Shown: piece after piece, positions 18,600-28,119 of the stretch | Position numbering within the stretch: position 1 is the stretch's first letter | Layout: the number at the start of each line of letters is the position of its first letter | Assembly: GCF_005843885.1 (NCBI RefSeq) | Contig: NZ_CP040443.1 | Span: 1,116,001-1,180,000, forward strand | Direction: 5' to 3' | Length of the DNA: 64,000 nt | From: Escherichia sp. E4742 | GTDB taxonomy: Bacteria; Pseudomonadota; Gammaproteobacteria; Enterobacterales; Enterobacteriaceae | The notes under the pieces: model-generated | Told to the model about the DNA's origin: nothing | The model's input: only the letters and a program-made list of their open reading frames with translations | Database searches by the model: none | Made by a program: the position numbers and the translations under genes

Positions 18600-19145
18600 T
18601 TACTGTTCCGATACGCTGGTGATTTTCCATTTCTCATCAATTATTTTTAGCATAACTTTAAATTTAACTTTAGGCTCAGAGCCCGCCCCTAAAATAACGT
18701 TTACTGAAGAGTCATTCTCTTTCTGGAAAACATCAAAGGTACTTATATTTGCTCTCCACGAAGGATAAATATCCTGTGATTTTGTAAAGTAATCAACATC
18801 AGTATCAACCCAAACACCATGCCAGTTGCAAATATAACGCTCTTTAAACTGTTTGCATTCGTGCTTCTGTGAACATTTCCCTTCGAGTTCTTCTGCCGAC
18901 ACTGAATCATCAGAATCATAATTACACATCATTGAGTCGTTAATGCTTTTCATCAATTCATCAGAAACATATTGGCTGAGAAGTCGGCTATTGTCTGATG
19001 ATTTTTCTTTCAAATATGACTTATAAAACTCGTACACCATGCTTTCTGCGCTTGCTTGCACGGATGCCAGTGTAAAATTTGATAAACAAAGCAAAGATGC
19101 AAACAAAAACACATTACGCATATGAGAAATTAATGGATCCATCAT
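18600..19145 (-). CDS. Exported DUF3828-like protein, candidate immunity
   Basis: The 181-residue product has a signal peptide (MRNVFLFASLLCLSNFTLA after a short leader) and the same NTF2-like outline as its neighbour: MVYEFYKSYLKE, DYFTKSQDIYPSW and a closing DEKWKITSV. An inserted Cys-rich loop (residues 75-110) is specific to this copy. The start with AAGG ahead lies 6 bases after vgrG. Two related but divergent DUF3828 genes in a row suggest duplication and divergence, perhaps each for one effector domain. Confidence 0.77.
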   Translation of the reverse strand: MMDPLISHMRNVFLFASLLCLSNFTLASVQASAESMVYEFYKSYLKEKSSDNSRLLSQYVSDELMKSINDSMMCNYDSDDSVSAEELEGKCSQKHECKQFKERYICNWHGVWVDTDVDYFTKSQDIYPSWRANISTFDVFQKENDSSVNVILGAGSEPKVKFKVMLKIIDEKWKITSVSEQ

Positions 19146-19151
19146 CAGCCC

Positions 19152-21527
19152 TTAGTCGTTAAAAGACTTACTGCTGATTTTATTTTCCTGAGTGATATCC
19201 GTCAGGCTGAAACCAGGTGCTTCGTTGGGGAGATTTGCGCCAGAACCAGGCACCAGATAGTCAGACGCCTTCACAATAAACTCACCCGATGAGCCGTGCT
19301 CAATACCGTTCTTACTCAGTCTCAGGTAAGACCCGCCACCGTTCAGCGTCAGGGTTTCCGGGGTGCTGATAATAATTTCATCTTCACTACTGGTCACCGT
19401 CAGCTGTTTCTCAGAGAACAGCGCCATCGTGTTGTGCTGAGCCTGAATCTCAATATCTCCCTGGTTGGCTACCAGCTTCGCCCCGTCTTTATGCACAAAC
19501 AGACCAAGGGCTTTTTCCACCGTTACCGACAGATTTTTCATCGCACCGATATCAAGATGCTGGCCTGCATTGATCATGGTGTTACGGGTACTGCAGAGCT
19601 GAAGGTGTTCACCTGAGGTCAGGGCCACCCCCTGCGGCGCGCTACCCAGCAGGACCGCAGACTGGAGCTCCCTGATTTTGTCGGTCACAAAACTAATCTG
19701 GGTATTGATATCACAGAGCAGGGCACCGGCGGCTTCGGCTGCACTGTTCAGGGCCTGCATCTGGCTGTTAGCCTGGTTAATCTGACTTATCGCTGCCGCC
19801 ATTTCCAGTACCGGTCCCTGGGCTCTGGCCTGGGCATCTGCCGTCAGGAATAACCCTTTTGCCGCACGTACAGCCCCATGCTCATCCGTTCGCAGTTCAA
19901 AACCGGCACCTCGCTTTTCACGCCGGCTGTTGACCAGGTGTCCCATGTTCAGCTGTGTTTTGCCATATTCCGTTGCGAGCTTGATATGCTCTTCCTGGCG
20001 CTTATCCTCCATCCGCAACTTATTGTTCGCAGGAGTGCGCCACACGTTTCGCGTATGGTTGTCACTGGTGACAGGGTCCGGATGCTCTGAATCATGCAGG
20101 GCATAAGCAATGTAGGGACGATCCGGATCTCCGCCATCAAATACAATGGCCACTTCAGTTCCGTCGATAAGCGGTGAGTGGAAACCGTACGTATCACCGG
20201 CATAAGGTTTAGCCAGCCGCAGCCACAGATAAGCGTAACCCCGTTCTGTACTGTTGCGGTCGAAGTCCAGCTTCACCCGGTAACGCCCCTGATCGTCCAG
20301 ATGGGCGTAGATATCGTTCTTCTCGTGACTCTCAATCCGCGCCGGAAGCGAACCGGATATCACCGGGCGACTGAGCAGTGCCGGACGCCAGCAGACGGTT
20401 TCGCTGTAGGGGATCCCCTCAAACGTCAGCGTAAAGCAACTTTTGCGTGAACCGCGGGAACGCACCGTGGTGATAACGATGCCTTCCCTGACGACATCGG
20501 GTAACGTGCCGTCCGTTTCAAGTACCTGACCCGGCGTCAGATAAGGGCTGGAGGAATGCCCGCTGACACGATACTGCGCATTCAGAATGCGTTCGTGGCG
20601 CAGACGGGCAAAGTATGCCCCGGTCTCCGGGCTTTCAGCGTCACCTGCCGTCAGGAAGGGTTCAGCATAATGGTACGTTTCTCCGGTGGTGATCCCTTCC
20701 TTACTGAAAATACTTTCGGCACTGTCCTGAGGTTTCAGCGCTTCACGGTAGTTGTAGTCCCGGGTGACCACACTTCCGCTCACCACGTTACAGGTGGTCT
20801 GAATATCCCAGATGCTCTCCTGTCCGCTGTCACTCATCCCGGCCTGATTGCGCAATGGCAGCGTGATGCCAAATTCATACTGCTGCTGGCTGTCCTGGAA
20901 AATCACTATGTCCTGCTCAAGACGGCTGTCCATTTCATAACGCCAGTAAATCCCCACCTCCGCCAGCAGGCGCCGGATAAACTCAAGGTCAGTCTCCCGC
21001 CACTGGGTGATGAGCTCCCGGGGTGGATACTCCCGGGAGAGCCGGAATTCAAAATCCTGCCCTTCCAGACCATGTTTACGCAATACCTGCTCAACCACTT
21101 CAGTGACTGACTGATTGAGGTAGATTTCGCTCCCTTTCGTATAGTTCAGAAGGGCGATACGGGGAACGATCGTCAGTGCGTAACGGGTCTCATCATTCGA
21201 GGCAGAGATACGGCGAAACGACTCAACCACGCCGAATACCCTCCTGATCGGCAGGGCCGGTGTTCCGTCAGACACCGGGGTCTGGAAAGTAAATGATGCT
21301 GGCTTAAGCAGTAACGAATCACAGGCAATATCCGCAGAAGAGCAGGTAACGACCACGTCATAACGCCAGGGCTGACTGAGTTTCTCTTCTGCCCTGAAAT
21401 TAAAAACATCCAGGAAGTGCGGGCAATCGTGAATATCCAGTCTGTAACGGGACAGTCCCAAAAATTCATCAAAATTTTTCTTCGCCAGAACAGTCACTGA
21501 ATCACTCTTCACCCTTATATCCCCCAC
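19152..21527 (-). CDS. vgrG: T6SS spike protein VgrG (DUF2345 type)
   Basis: The 791-residue protein has the gp27-like part (about 20-350; SVTEVVEQVLRKHGLEG is near-identical in the second VgrG), the gp5 OB-fold at 390-470 (IYAHLDDQGRYRVKLDFDR), and the DUF2345 region. Its C-terminus is short (after about 745) and lacks the transthyretin-like tail, so cargo is probably delivered through DUF2345, PAAR or an adaptor. The frame starts with GTG at 21527 after AGGA; a later start cannot be excluded. It heads the effector/immunity block that ends with PAAR. Confidence 0.92.
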   Translation of the reverse strand: MGDIRVKSDSVTVLAKKNFDEFLGLSRYRLDIHDCPHFLDVFNFRAEEKLSQPWRYDVVVTCSSADIACDSLLLKPASFTFQTPVSDGTPALPIRRVFGVVESFRRISASNDETRYALTIVPRIALLNYTKGSEIYLNQSVTEVVEQVLRKHGLEGQDFEFRLSREYPPRELITQWRETDLEFIRRLLAEVGIYWRYEMDSRLEQDIVIFQDSQQQYEFGITLPLRNQAGMSDSGQESIWDIQTTCNVVSGSVVTRDYNYREALKPQDSAESIFSKEGITTGETYHYAEPFLTAGDAESPETGAYFARLRHERILNAQYRVSGHSSSPYLTPGQVLETDGTLPDVVREGIVITTVRSRGSRKSCFTLTFEGIPYSETVCWRPALLSRPVISGSLPARIESHEKNDIYAHLDDQGRYRVKLDFDRNSTERGYAYLWLRLAKPYAGDTYGFHSPLIDGTEVAIVFDGGDPDRPYIAYALHDSEHPDPVTSDNHTRNVWRTPANNKLRMEDKRQEEHIKLATEYGKTQLNMGHLVNSRREKRGAGFELRTDEHGAVRAAKGLFLTADAQARAQGPVLEMAAAISQINQANSQMQALNSAAEAAGALLCDINTQISFVTDKIRELQSAVLLGSAPQGVALTSGEHLQLCSTRNTMINAGQHLDIGAMKNLSVTVEKALGLFVHKDGAKLVANQGDIEIQAQHNTMALFSEKQLTVTSSEDEIIISTPETLTLNGGGSYLRLSKNGIEHGSSGEFIVKASDYLVPGSGANLPNEAPGFSLTDITQENKISSKSFND

Positions 21528-21571
21528 ACTTCCTCAGACATCAATATTTACCAGAACAACAAGCCGGACAG

Positions 21572-22387
21572 TTAATCACTTTCCCCCGTCAACCAGGAGA
21601 TTCTTTCATCCGTCATCCGGGTTTGGCACTGATAAATGTCAACTCTATGTTGTATGTTTGTTGTTTCTGATGTTGCATCAGAGAGCTTTCCACATTTCGA
21701 CGTTTTGCTGTTAACCCATGCCAGCTGTTCTTTTTTCATTGAATTACGAACAGAATCAGGCAATGCTTTCCATATTGCATTCAGCTCACGGTCTGCCCCT
21801 GCATAAGCAGACTGTGCTTTCATTAACTCTCTTTGTAAGTACGTGTGAACAATCTGTTCTTTATTGACTGACAGGACGCTCATCTCGTATATGGCTCTGG
21901 AGATATAGGAGCGACTAAATTCACTAAAAATAATGTTCTTGTTATTATCAGCAAGCCTGGCGCTGTATTTAACAACATCCCAAGTGACATTATCATTATT
22001 TATCCGACCACCACCACGAGTAATATCTGACAAATAATCAGGAAATTTTTTTACAATATCGAGTGTATTTTGCGGGATCTTAACTGAAATAGTGGCGCTA
22101 CAATTCAGACCGTAATTCCCTTTACCGGATGTTGATACATTAGTCACGTTCACAGCCATGCCGTTCAGCATCTGCTGATAAACTGAAACAGGTTTATCAT
22201 AATTAAAATCACCCTTCGTAATAAAATCACTTTGCAACAGCCCCGCAGCGTCGTTTTTTATATAATCGGAAAGTGCTTTTACTGCATCTTCTCTACCGCA
22301 TTTGAAATCATTTGAATCAAATAATCCGGCATTAGCCGTACCAGTAGATGCAGTAATCACTGCTAATAACATCATTCTTTTAAACAT
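21572..22387 (-). CDS. Exported DUF1311 (LprI-like) protein, candidate lysozyme inhibitor or immunity
   Basis: The product of about 271 residues has a signal peptide (RMMLLAVITASTGTANA) and a C-terminal DUF1311 region: AYAGADRELNAIWKAL, KKEQLAWVNSKTSKCG, YQCQTRMTDERISWL. The ATG at 22387 is chosen because AAGGA lies about 7 bases ahead. The middle part is not recognised. LprI-type proteins inhibit lysozymes in some bacteria, which would suit protection against the lysozyme-like domain of the effector encoded 3.5 kb downstream; this link is inferred. It is the intact counterpart of the broken DUF1311 gene at 6110-7382. Confidence 0.75.
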   Translation of the reverse strand: MFKRMMLLAVITASTGTANAGLFDSNDFKCGREDAVKALSDYIKNDAAGLLQSDFITKGDFNYDKPVSVYQQMLNGMAVNVTNVSTSGKGNYGLNCSATISVKIPQNTLDIVKKFPDYLSDITRGGGRINNDNVTWDVVKYSARLADNNKNIIFSEFSRSYISRAIYEMSVLSVNKEQIVHTYLQRELMKAQSAYAGADRELNAIWKALPDSVRNSMKKEQLAWVNSKTSKCGKLSDATSETTNIQHRVDIYQCQTRMTDERISWLTGESD

Positions 22388-22436
22388 TTTCATTTCCTTT
22401 TTATACACCGATTTGGAATGATTAAATCCTCATCGC

Positions 22437-25085
22437 TCATTCACAGCTAAATGCCAGTACAATCTGTTCTTCGTCACCCCAGTTCATGGTCAGGGAAAAT
22501 GGTTTCTGCTTCGCGGCCATATGGCTCAGCAACTGCCGGCTCAGTACCGGCAGCAGTTGCTGGTTCAGCAGACTCTCCACATTCCGGGCACCCGTATCCG
22601 GCAGCAGGCAGGCTGATGTCAGGGCATCGTACAGACGTTCATCAACCGATGTACTCAGTCCATAATGGCAGTGCAGGCGTTCACAGACCTGTGCAAGCTT
22701 CATCTCCACAATGGTGCGCATGGCAGACTGTGTCAGCGGACGGTAAATCACTGTCTGGAAACGGGCGAGCAGTGCAGGCTGGAAATGGTCGCGCAGCAGT
22801 GGACGGATAAGCTCATGCAGCTCAGACTCCGTTGTCTCCGGCTTCCCGCTCAGTTGCTGCATCAGAAGGTCACTGCCCAGGTTGGAGGTCATCAGAATGA
22901 CCGTATTACGGAAGTCAATTTCACGCCCCTCTCCGTCGCGCATAAAACCCCGGTCAAATACCTGATAAAACAGATTCAGCACATCCCGGTGGGCCTTTTC
23001 CACTTCATCCAGCAGCACCACACTGTACGGACGCTTACGTACAGCTTCCGTCAGAATACCCCCCTGACCGTATCCCACGTACCCGGGCGGTGACCCCTTA
23101 AGCTGGGAAACCGTATGGGGCTCCTGATATTCCGACAGATTGATGGTAATCAGTGATTTTTCGCCGCCGTACATCACGTCTGCCAGCGCCAGTGCCGTTT
23201 CAGTTTTTCCCACACCACTAGGGCCAACCAGCAGGAACACCCCCTGGGGGCCGTTACCGGATGTCAGACCCGTTTTCGCCGCACGCAGACGCTGTGCAAT
23301 GGATTCCAGTGCCACGTCCTGTCCGACCACCCGTCTGCCGATATCCTTTTCCAGATGCAGCAGTTCCGTCTGTTCGTCCTTCATCAGGGAAGATAACGGC
23401 ACTCCGGTCCAGTCCGCGACCACACCAGCAACGGTGCGTACATCAACATCCACACTGAGCAGGGGCTGATTCTGCTGAATGTCGTGCAGTGCCTGCTGCA
23501 GATGCTGTGTCTCACTCTGACGGGAAATATCGCTGCGGCTTTCAAGTAACTCACCGGTGAGTTCGCGCTCCCGGGCGTACTGCTGCTCCAGGTCATCACG
23601 TGCTGTCACCAGCACATTCTCTTCCTGCTCAATGGCAGACAGACGTTCGCCGTGATTCTGATGACCAACCGCAATATCTTCCAGCAGTGCCTGTTTTTCC
23701 ATACCAAGGGAAGCGAGCTGTGAACGGATACGGGTCAGCTGTTCCGGCACCGTGTCGAGGCTCATACGCACACGGGCAGCAGCGGTATCGAGCAGGTCAA
23801 CGGCCTTGTCCGGTAACTGACGTTCTGTCAGATAACGGCGCGACAGCGTGACGGCAGCACGTACCGCCTCATCGGTGATGTGCACGTTATGATGTTCCGC
23901 ATAACGGGATTTCAGGGAACGCAGCATCAGACAGGCCGTCTCATCATCCGGCTCGTCCACTCTGACCATCTGAAAACGCCGCTCCAGTGCTGCGTCACGT
24001 TCAAAGTATTGTTTGTACTCAGACCAGGTGGTGGCAGCAATGGTGCGCAGTTCGCCCCGCGCCAGCGCAGGCTTCAGCAGGTTGGCCGCATCCGCGCCGC
24101 CGGCCTGATTGCCGGCCCCGATAAGGGTATGGGCTTCATCTATAAACAGCAGAACAGGGGCCGGTGACTGCTGCACGGCATCAATCACGTTTTTCAGACG
24201 CTGTTCAAATTCACCCTTCACGCCGGCACCGGCCTGCAGCAGGCCGAGGTCAAGGGTGCGCAGGGTGACGGGTCTGAGTGATTCCGGTACGTTACCTTCC
24301 GCAATACGCAGGGCGAGCCCTTCCACCAGAGCCGTTTTCCCCACACCGGGGTCTCCCACCAGAATAGGGTTGTTCTTGCGGCGACGGGAGAGAATATCCA
24401 CCATCTGACGGATTTCCGTATCGCGTCCCGATACCGGGTCAATTTTACCCTCTCTCGCACTGGCCGTGATGTCCCGGGTGAATTTATCCAGCGCACCCTG
24501 TAACACCGGCGGCAGGTCACCTGACGGTATACCTGCCGTATCCGCACCGACAGGGCGCCCGATAAAGGTCACATTGTCTCCCTGAGGCAGCACAGGCTCT
24601 GCATCCTGTAACGTCTCCGGACACTCATCAGACTGCGCATCCAGCAGCGGGGACAGACGCTGCAACTGGCTCTGACTCAGTGTCAGCAGAGGCCACAGCC
24701 CGTCACAGCGAACCAGGTGCGGATTTTCCGTCAGGGCACCCAGCAGATGCACGCTGCGGATATGTTGTTCTCCCTGTAATGAGGCCATCATCCAGGCCTG
24801 TTTCAGCAGGGCATTCAGGGACTGCGCAAGCTGCGGGCGACTGCGTACGCTACGGGGCTGGTTATCCAGCCAGCCGAGCAGCGACTGCCATATCGCGTCC
24901 ATATCCCAGTCATAACGCCTGCCCAGCACGGTAAGGTCTCCTTCCCCCTGCTCCAGCAGTTTCAGTAACCAGTGCTCCGGGGTGATTTCCGCATGGGCCC
25001 GGGTCTGGCAAAGGGAGGCTGCGCCTTCCAGTGCACGGGCACAGTAATGATTAAGACGACGTAACAGGGCTGCCGAATTTTCCAT
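22437..25085 (-). CDS. clpV: T6SS sheath-disassembly ATPase ClpV (TssH)
   Basis: ClpV unfolds contracted TssBC sheaths for reuse. The protein of about 882 residues has the N-terminal Clp_N helical domain, first AAA+ module with Walker A GDPGVGKTALVEG and Walker B LLFIDEAHTLIGAG, a coiled middle domain, and a second module with GPSGVGKTETALAL and VVLLDEVEKAH. An in-frame GTG three codons earlier (25094) is an alternative start. It lies after hcp, separated by a hairpin that may lower its expression relative to hcp. Confidence 0.96.
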   Translation of the reverse strand: MENSAALLRRLNHYCARALEGAASLCQTRAHAEITPEHWLLKLLEQGEGDLTVLGRRYDWDMDAIWQSLLGWLDNQPRSVRSRPQLAQSLNALLKQAWMMASLQGEQHIRSVHLLGALTENPHLVRCDGLWPLLTLSQSQLQRLSPLLDAQSDECPETLQDAEPVLPQGDNVTFIGRPVGADTAGIPSGDLPPVLQGALDKFTRDITASAREGKIDPVSGRDTEIRQMVDILSRRRKNNPILVGDPGVGKTALVEGLALRIAEGNVPESLRPVTLRTLDLGLLQAGAGVKGEFEQRLKNVIDAVQQSPAPVLLFIDEAHTLIGAGNQAGGADAANLLKPALARGELRTIAATTWSEYKQYFERDAALERRFQMVRVDEPDDETACLMLRSLKSRYAEHHNVHITDEAVRAAVTLSRRYLTERQLPDKAVDLLDTAAARVRMSLDTVPEQLTRIRSQLASLGMEKQALLEDIAVGHQNHGERLSAIEQEENVLVTARDDLEQQYARERELTGELLESRSDISRQSETQHLQQALHDIQQNQPLLSVDVDVRTVAGVVADWTGVPLSSLMKDEQTELLHLEKDIGRRVVGQDVALESIAQRLRAAKTGLTSGNGPQGVFLLVGPSGVGKTETALALADVMYGGEKSLITINLSEYQEPHTVSQLKGSPPGYVGYGQGGILTEAVRKRPYSVVLLDEVEKAHRDVLNLFYQVFDRGFMRDGEGREIDFRNTVILMTSNLGSDLLMQQLSGKPETTESELHELIRPLLRDHFQPALLARFQTVIYRPLTQSAMRTIVEMKLAQVCERLHCHYGLSTSVDERLYDALTSACLLPDTGARNVESLLNQQLLPVLSRQLLSHMAAKQKPFSLTMNWGDEEQIVLAFSCE

Positions 25086-25221
25086 GTTATTCACTCACTG
25101 TCAGGAGACCGTCAGGCACGCTACCGCCCTTCGCCGTAACCCAGGCGCATCAGGTCTGTGTTCAGGATTGAGAATTCTTTCTTCAGCACCCGCCAACAGA
25201 TGCTGAAGAAAAAATAAAAAT

Positions 25222-25245
25222 GACGGACAGGATGCCCTGTCCGTC
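25222..25245 (-). terminator. Hairpin with T-rich tail after hcp (terminator or attenuator)
   Basis: Minus strand: GACGGACAG, a six-base loop, CTGTCCGTC (a perfect 9 bp stem), followed by ATTTTTATTTTTT. It sits 8 bases after the hcp stop and before clpV. It looks like an intrinsic terminator that partly ends transcription, or a stem that protects the hcp 3' end, so Hcp can be made in excess. Confidence 0.75.
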
Positions 25246-25253
25246 CGGCAGAA

Positions 25254-25745
25254 TTACGCGGTGGTACGCTCACTCCATGCGTCGGAATGAATGATGTTGC
25301 CGTCCTTGTAAGTCCAGGTGATTTTCTCGTAGCGCAGTTCCACCTGTTCAAGGTGGTTATGCTTCTCATAAACGGGATTCTTGATGTCGTGCATGACCGG
25401 ATTAACCTTCACCACCTTCACGTTCTCAAGCTTCGTATTGAAGTACTCCACCTCCTGACCGGCGTCATTGATTTTGTACCACTTAAATTCAGCAGACTTC
25501 AGGGTCTGCCCGGTGGTCACGGCCTTGTAAAGGTACGGGCTGGAAGAATCAATTTCCTTGGTAAACAGGAACGGTGTGTGAATACGGGTACCGGTCAGCT
25601 TACCGGTGTTGTTATCCGTCGGGATGTAGAGGCAGTGCTCCTGAGCCACCACCTCAATGCTGCCCTCACGGTCCTGAACATCCACGGACCCTTTGATATC
25701 TGCGCCGCCATCATCTTTCAGCCACAGATAAACTGGAATTGCCAT
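25254..25745 (-). CDS. hcp: T6SS tube protein Hcp
   Basis: Hcp hexamers stack into the inner tube and are exported. The 163-residue product starts MAIPVYLWLKDDGGADIKGS and has the family core HCLYIPTDNNTGKLTGTR, HTPFLFTKEIDSSSPYLYKA and the final YEKITWTYKDGNI. It is 5 bases downstream of tagL. The hairpin right after it fits the high demand for Hcp. Confidence 0.97.
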   Translation of the reverse strand: MAIPVYLWLKDDGGADIKGSVDVQDREGSIEVVAQEHCLYIPTDNNTGKLTGTRIHTPFLFTKEIDSSSPYLYKAVTTGQTLKSAEFKWYKINDAGQEVEYFNTKLENVKVVKVNPVMHDIKNPVYEKHNHLEQVELRYEKITWTYKDGNIIHSDAWSERTTA

Positions 25746-25750
25746 AAAAA

Positions 25751-27430
25751 TTACTCCGTTATGTTTTCTGATGCGCCCTCTTCCGGCGCAGGGGAAGCGT
25801 CCGGCAGACGACAGGCATCGGCCTGCGGTACCAGACTGATTTCAACACGGCGGTTACGCGCACGGCCTTCCGCCGTGTCATTCGGGGCCACAGGGCGGCT
25901 TTCACCGTATCCCTGCACGGCAAAACAGCTTTGGGGAATATCGCCGGTATCCCGCATCCAGTCGCGAACGGCCTCTGCACGCTTCAGGGACAGGACCTGG
26001 TTGCGCTGCGGGTCACCGGTATTGTCCGTGTGGCCACTGACCACAATCAGCCAGCCTGCTTTTGCCTTAATATCCACCAGGGCATTCACCAGCCATTTTG
26101 TGGCGCCCGGCTTCAGCGTCCATTTACCGGCATCAAACAGCGCCAGACTGTCGAGACGGATGATTTGCGGAGGTGCTTCCGGCTCCGGCGCTGGTAAAGG
26201 CGGAACCCAGGTATCGATAGCCTGCTGCAGGGCCAGCCACAGGCGTTGCCCCGGGTAATAACCGAGGCTGTAACGTAAAGGCACTCCCTGACGCTGCCAC
26301 TGCTCAAGCAGAAGCGCGTCCTGTTTCAGTGCAGCCAGCGATTCCGCCTTAGGACGGTAGTGATCCATCGGGACAGCATTCCAGCGCTGTAAATCGGTGC
26401 TTACCTGACGGATCAGATCACGATTGTTAAGCGCAGAAATCCCCAGCGCGGTCAGAACACACAGCCATATCAGCAAAATCAGACGACGGGTACGCTGGCC
26501 TCCCTGTACCGTCGACGCAAAAGGTGCCAGCAGCGACAGAACCGCATCCGGGAACATCCCTGCCGACACTGTCTGCCCCGGTTTTCGGGAAAACTGCAAA
26601 CAGGTACGGGAACAGAGCCTGTCGGACCAGACTGACGGGGTCCCCGGAAGAACTGCACCAAGGCGCATTGCAACGGAAAATGCTCGTACAGGTGGCGTCA
26701 GCCGGTCAGCTTTTTCCAGCTCATCAGCCAGCGTATTACGAATAAAGGAAAATGCCTCGCTGACGGCCGGCAGCGCCAGAATATTGGCTTCCACCTGCAG
26801 CCAGTCAGTGAACGCCTGAGGTGCATGATTAACCGGGCATACAACTGGTTTATCACCCCGGACGATTATCCACGGTGTTTCAGGCCCGGAAAATTCGGCA
26901 CTCAACACCACCGGCAGTGCGAACCCCGTCAGGGATTTAATCTGATTACACTGCTGGCGGAGAGTTTTCAGTGTGAAACGAAGAACCGCTTCATCATGAT
27001 GCCAGTCTGGCAGGCAGCGGTACATCACAGAGAGCTGACCGACCTGGCGCGGGAACTGCGTCTGTATGCTGCGGACAACGTCAGTTAAGCGGCTGACATC
27101 ACCGACCCGCAGCCAGCATCCCCGGGCTGTTTTACGCAGAGGACCGTCCTGAAACAACGCTTCCGGCATGTCACCACACACCAGTACAACAGGGGCCCGG
27201 GTGCCGGATAATGCCGGTTCAGCATCTGTCAGGGTAACGTCAGATGTGAGCTTTTGCTTTTCACTCCGGCAGTTTTTAAAAACAGTCCAGCCTGCCAGAA
27301 GAAGGATCAGCAGAGTAGTCAGACCGTTAAAAACATTGCCTGCCGGAATGAAATACCACAACAACCACAGCAATGTGGCAACAGCCACCAGGACGTGCAG
27401 GGCTACCGGAATGATGACAGAGCCACGCAT
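25751..27430 (-). CDS. tagL: T6SS peptidoglycan-anchoring protein TagL (OmpA-like domain)
   Basis: TagL links the membrane complex to peptidoglycan. The 559-residue protein has three membrane segments (about residues 4-27, 32-51 and 345-365: RRLILLIWLCVLTALGISAL) and a C-terminal OmpA/MotB domain with VVSGHTDNTGDPQRNQVLSL, GYGESRPVAPND and GRARNRRVEI. Start at 27430 gives a TGATG overlap with tssL; the longer frame to 27493 lies inside tssL. Separate tssL and tagL genes are typical of the sci-1 subtype, while in other systems the two are fused. Confidence 0.9.
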   Translation of the reverse strand: MRGSVIIPVALHVLVAVATLLWLLWYFIPAGNVFNGLTTLLILLLAGWTVFKNCRSEKQKLTSDVTLTDAEPALSGTRAPVVLVCGDMPEALFQDGPLRKTARGCWLRVGDVSRLTDVVRSIQTQFPRQVGQLSVMYRCLPDWHHDEAVLRFTLKTLRQQCNQIKSLTGFALPVVLSAEFSGPETPWIIVRGDKPVVCPVNHAPQAFTDWLQVEANILALPAVSEAFSFIRNTLADELEKADRLTPPVRAFSVAMRLGAVLPGTPSVWSDRLCSRTCLQFSRKPGQTVSAGMFPDAVLSLLAPFASTVQGGQRTRRLILLIWLCVLTALGISALNNRDLIRQVSTDLQRWNAVPMDHYRPKAESLAALKQDALLLEQWQRQGVPLRYSLGYYPGQRLWLALQQAIDTWVPPLPAPEPEAPPQIIRLDSLALFDAGKWTLKPGATKWLVNALVDIKAKAGWLIVVSGHTDNTGDPQRNQVLSLKRAEAVRDWMRDTGDIPQSCFAVQGYGESRPVAPNDTAEGRARNRRVEISLVPQADACRLPDASPAPEEGASENITE

Positions 27431-28119
27431 CAGCCATGCAACTCCGGTATTTGTGATGACAAAAGAGACTGGAGCCAGAGGTGCCCCCCCCACCAGATAA
27501 CGCCGGTAAGAATGACGGCGAGCACTATCCAGAACCAGACTGAGCGCATCAGACGCCAGCGATGTTTCTCCATCCGGTGAACAACCAGGGACAGACCGGC
27601 ATCAGGCGGTGAAACGCGTTCAGAAAGGGCTTTTATGACCTCATCACGCTGCGACTGGCTGACTGCTTTCAGGCAGTACACCCCCTGAAAACCCAGCGCT
27701 GTCACCCGGTGATAGCAGGTTAAAACGGCCGGGTCCGGTGAAGGCTGACGCAGAACCTCTGCAATGCGATCCCACAGAGCCTCACCAGCCCGAAGTGAGC
27801 CAAAAAAGCGGGCCTGAAGCGGCACTTTACGCCAGGCCACCTGGCCTTCATCAACGGCCGGCTCCTCTCCTTCCTTGCTCTTTTCAGGCTTACGGCTCAT
27901 CACCGTTTCGTCCAGAAGGGCGCATTGTGCATAGGTAATATGCTCCACACTGGCATCGTCATAACCGGCACGCTCCAGTGCTTCCCGCACACTTTCGACC
28001 TGTTTAACGCATTTGTTGTAAAGCGCTGTGCCATCGGGCGTGAGTGCACCTTTTTTCAGCATGGTGACAGTAAGCCATGTCTCCATCATCAGCTGGTCGA
28101 TATCAATATCCTGTCTCAT
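27430..28119 (-). CDS. tssL: T6SS inner-membrane protein TssL (DotU-like)
   Basis: The 229-residue product has a cytoplasmic DotU domain (QCALLDETVMS, WRKVPLQARFFG, GFQGVYCLK) and one C-terminal membrane anchor (SVWFWIVLAVILTGVIWWGG). TssL joins TssM and TssJ in the membrane complex and contacts the baseplate through TssK. It overlaps tssK (ATGA) and tagL (TGATG), so the three are co-translated. Confidence 0.95.
   Translation of the reverse strand: MRQDIDIDQLMMETWLTVTMLKKGALTPDGTALYNKCVKQVESVREALERAGYDDASVEHITYAQCALLDETVMSRKPEKSKEGEEPAVDEGQVAWRKVPLQARFFGSLRAGEALWDRIAEVLRQPSPDPAVLTCYHRVTALGFQGVYCLKAVSQSQRDEVIKALSERVSPPDAGLSLVVHRMEKHRWRLMRSVWFWIVLAVILTGVIWWGGHLWLQSLLSSQIPELHG

Noticed and set aside
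25121..25369. Frame over the 3' end of hcp
   Set aside because: Starts within hcp in another frame and runs through the hairpin; shadow.
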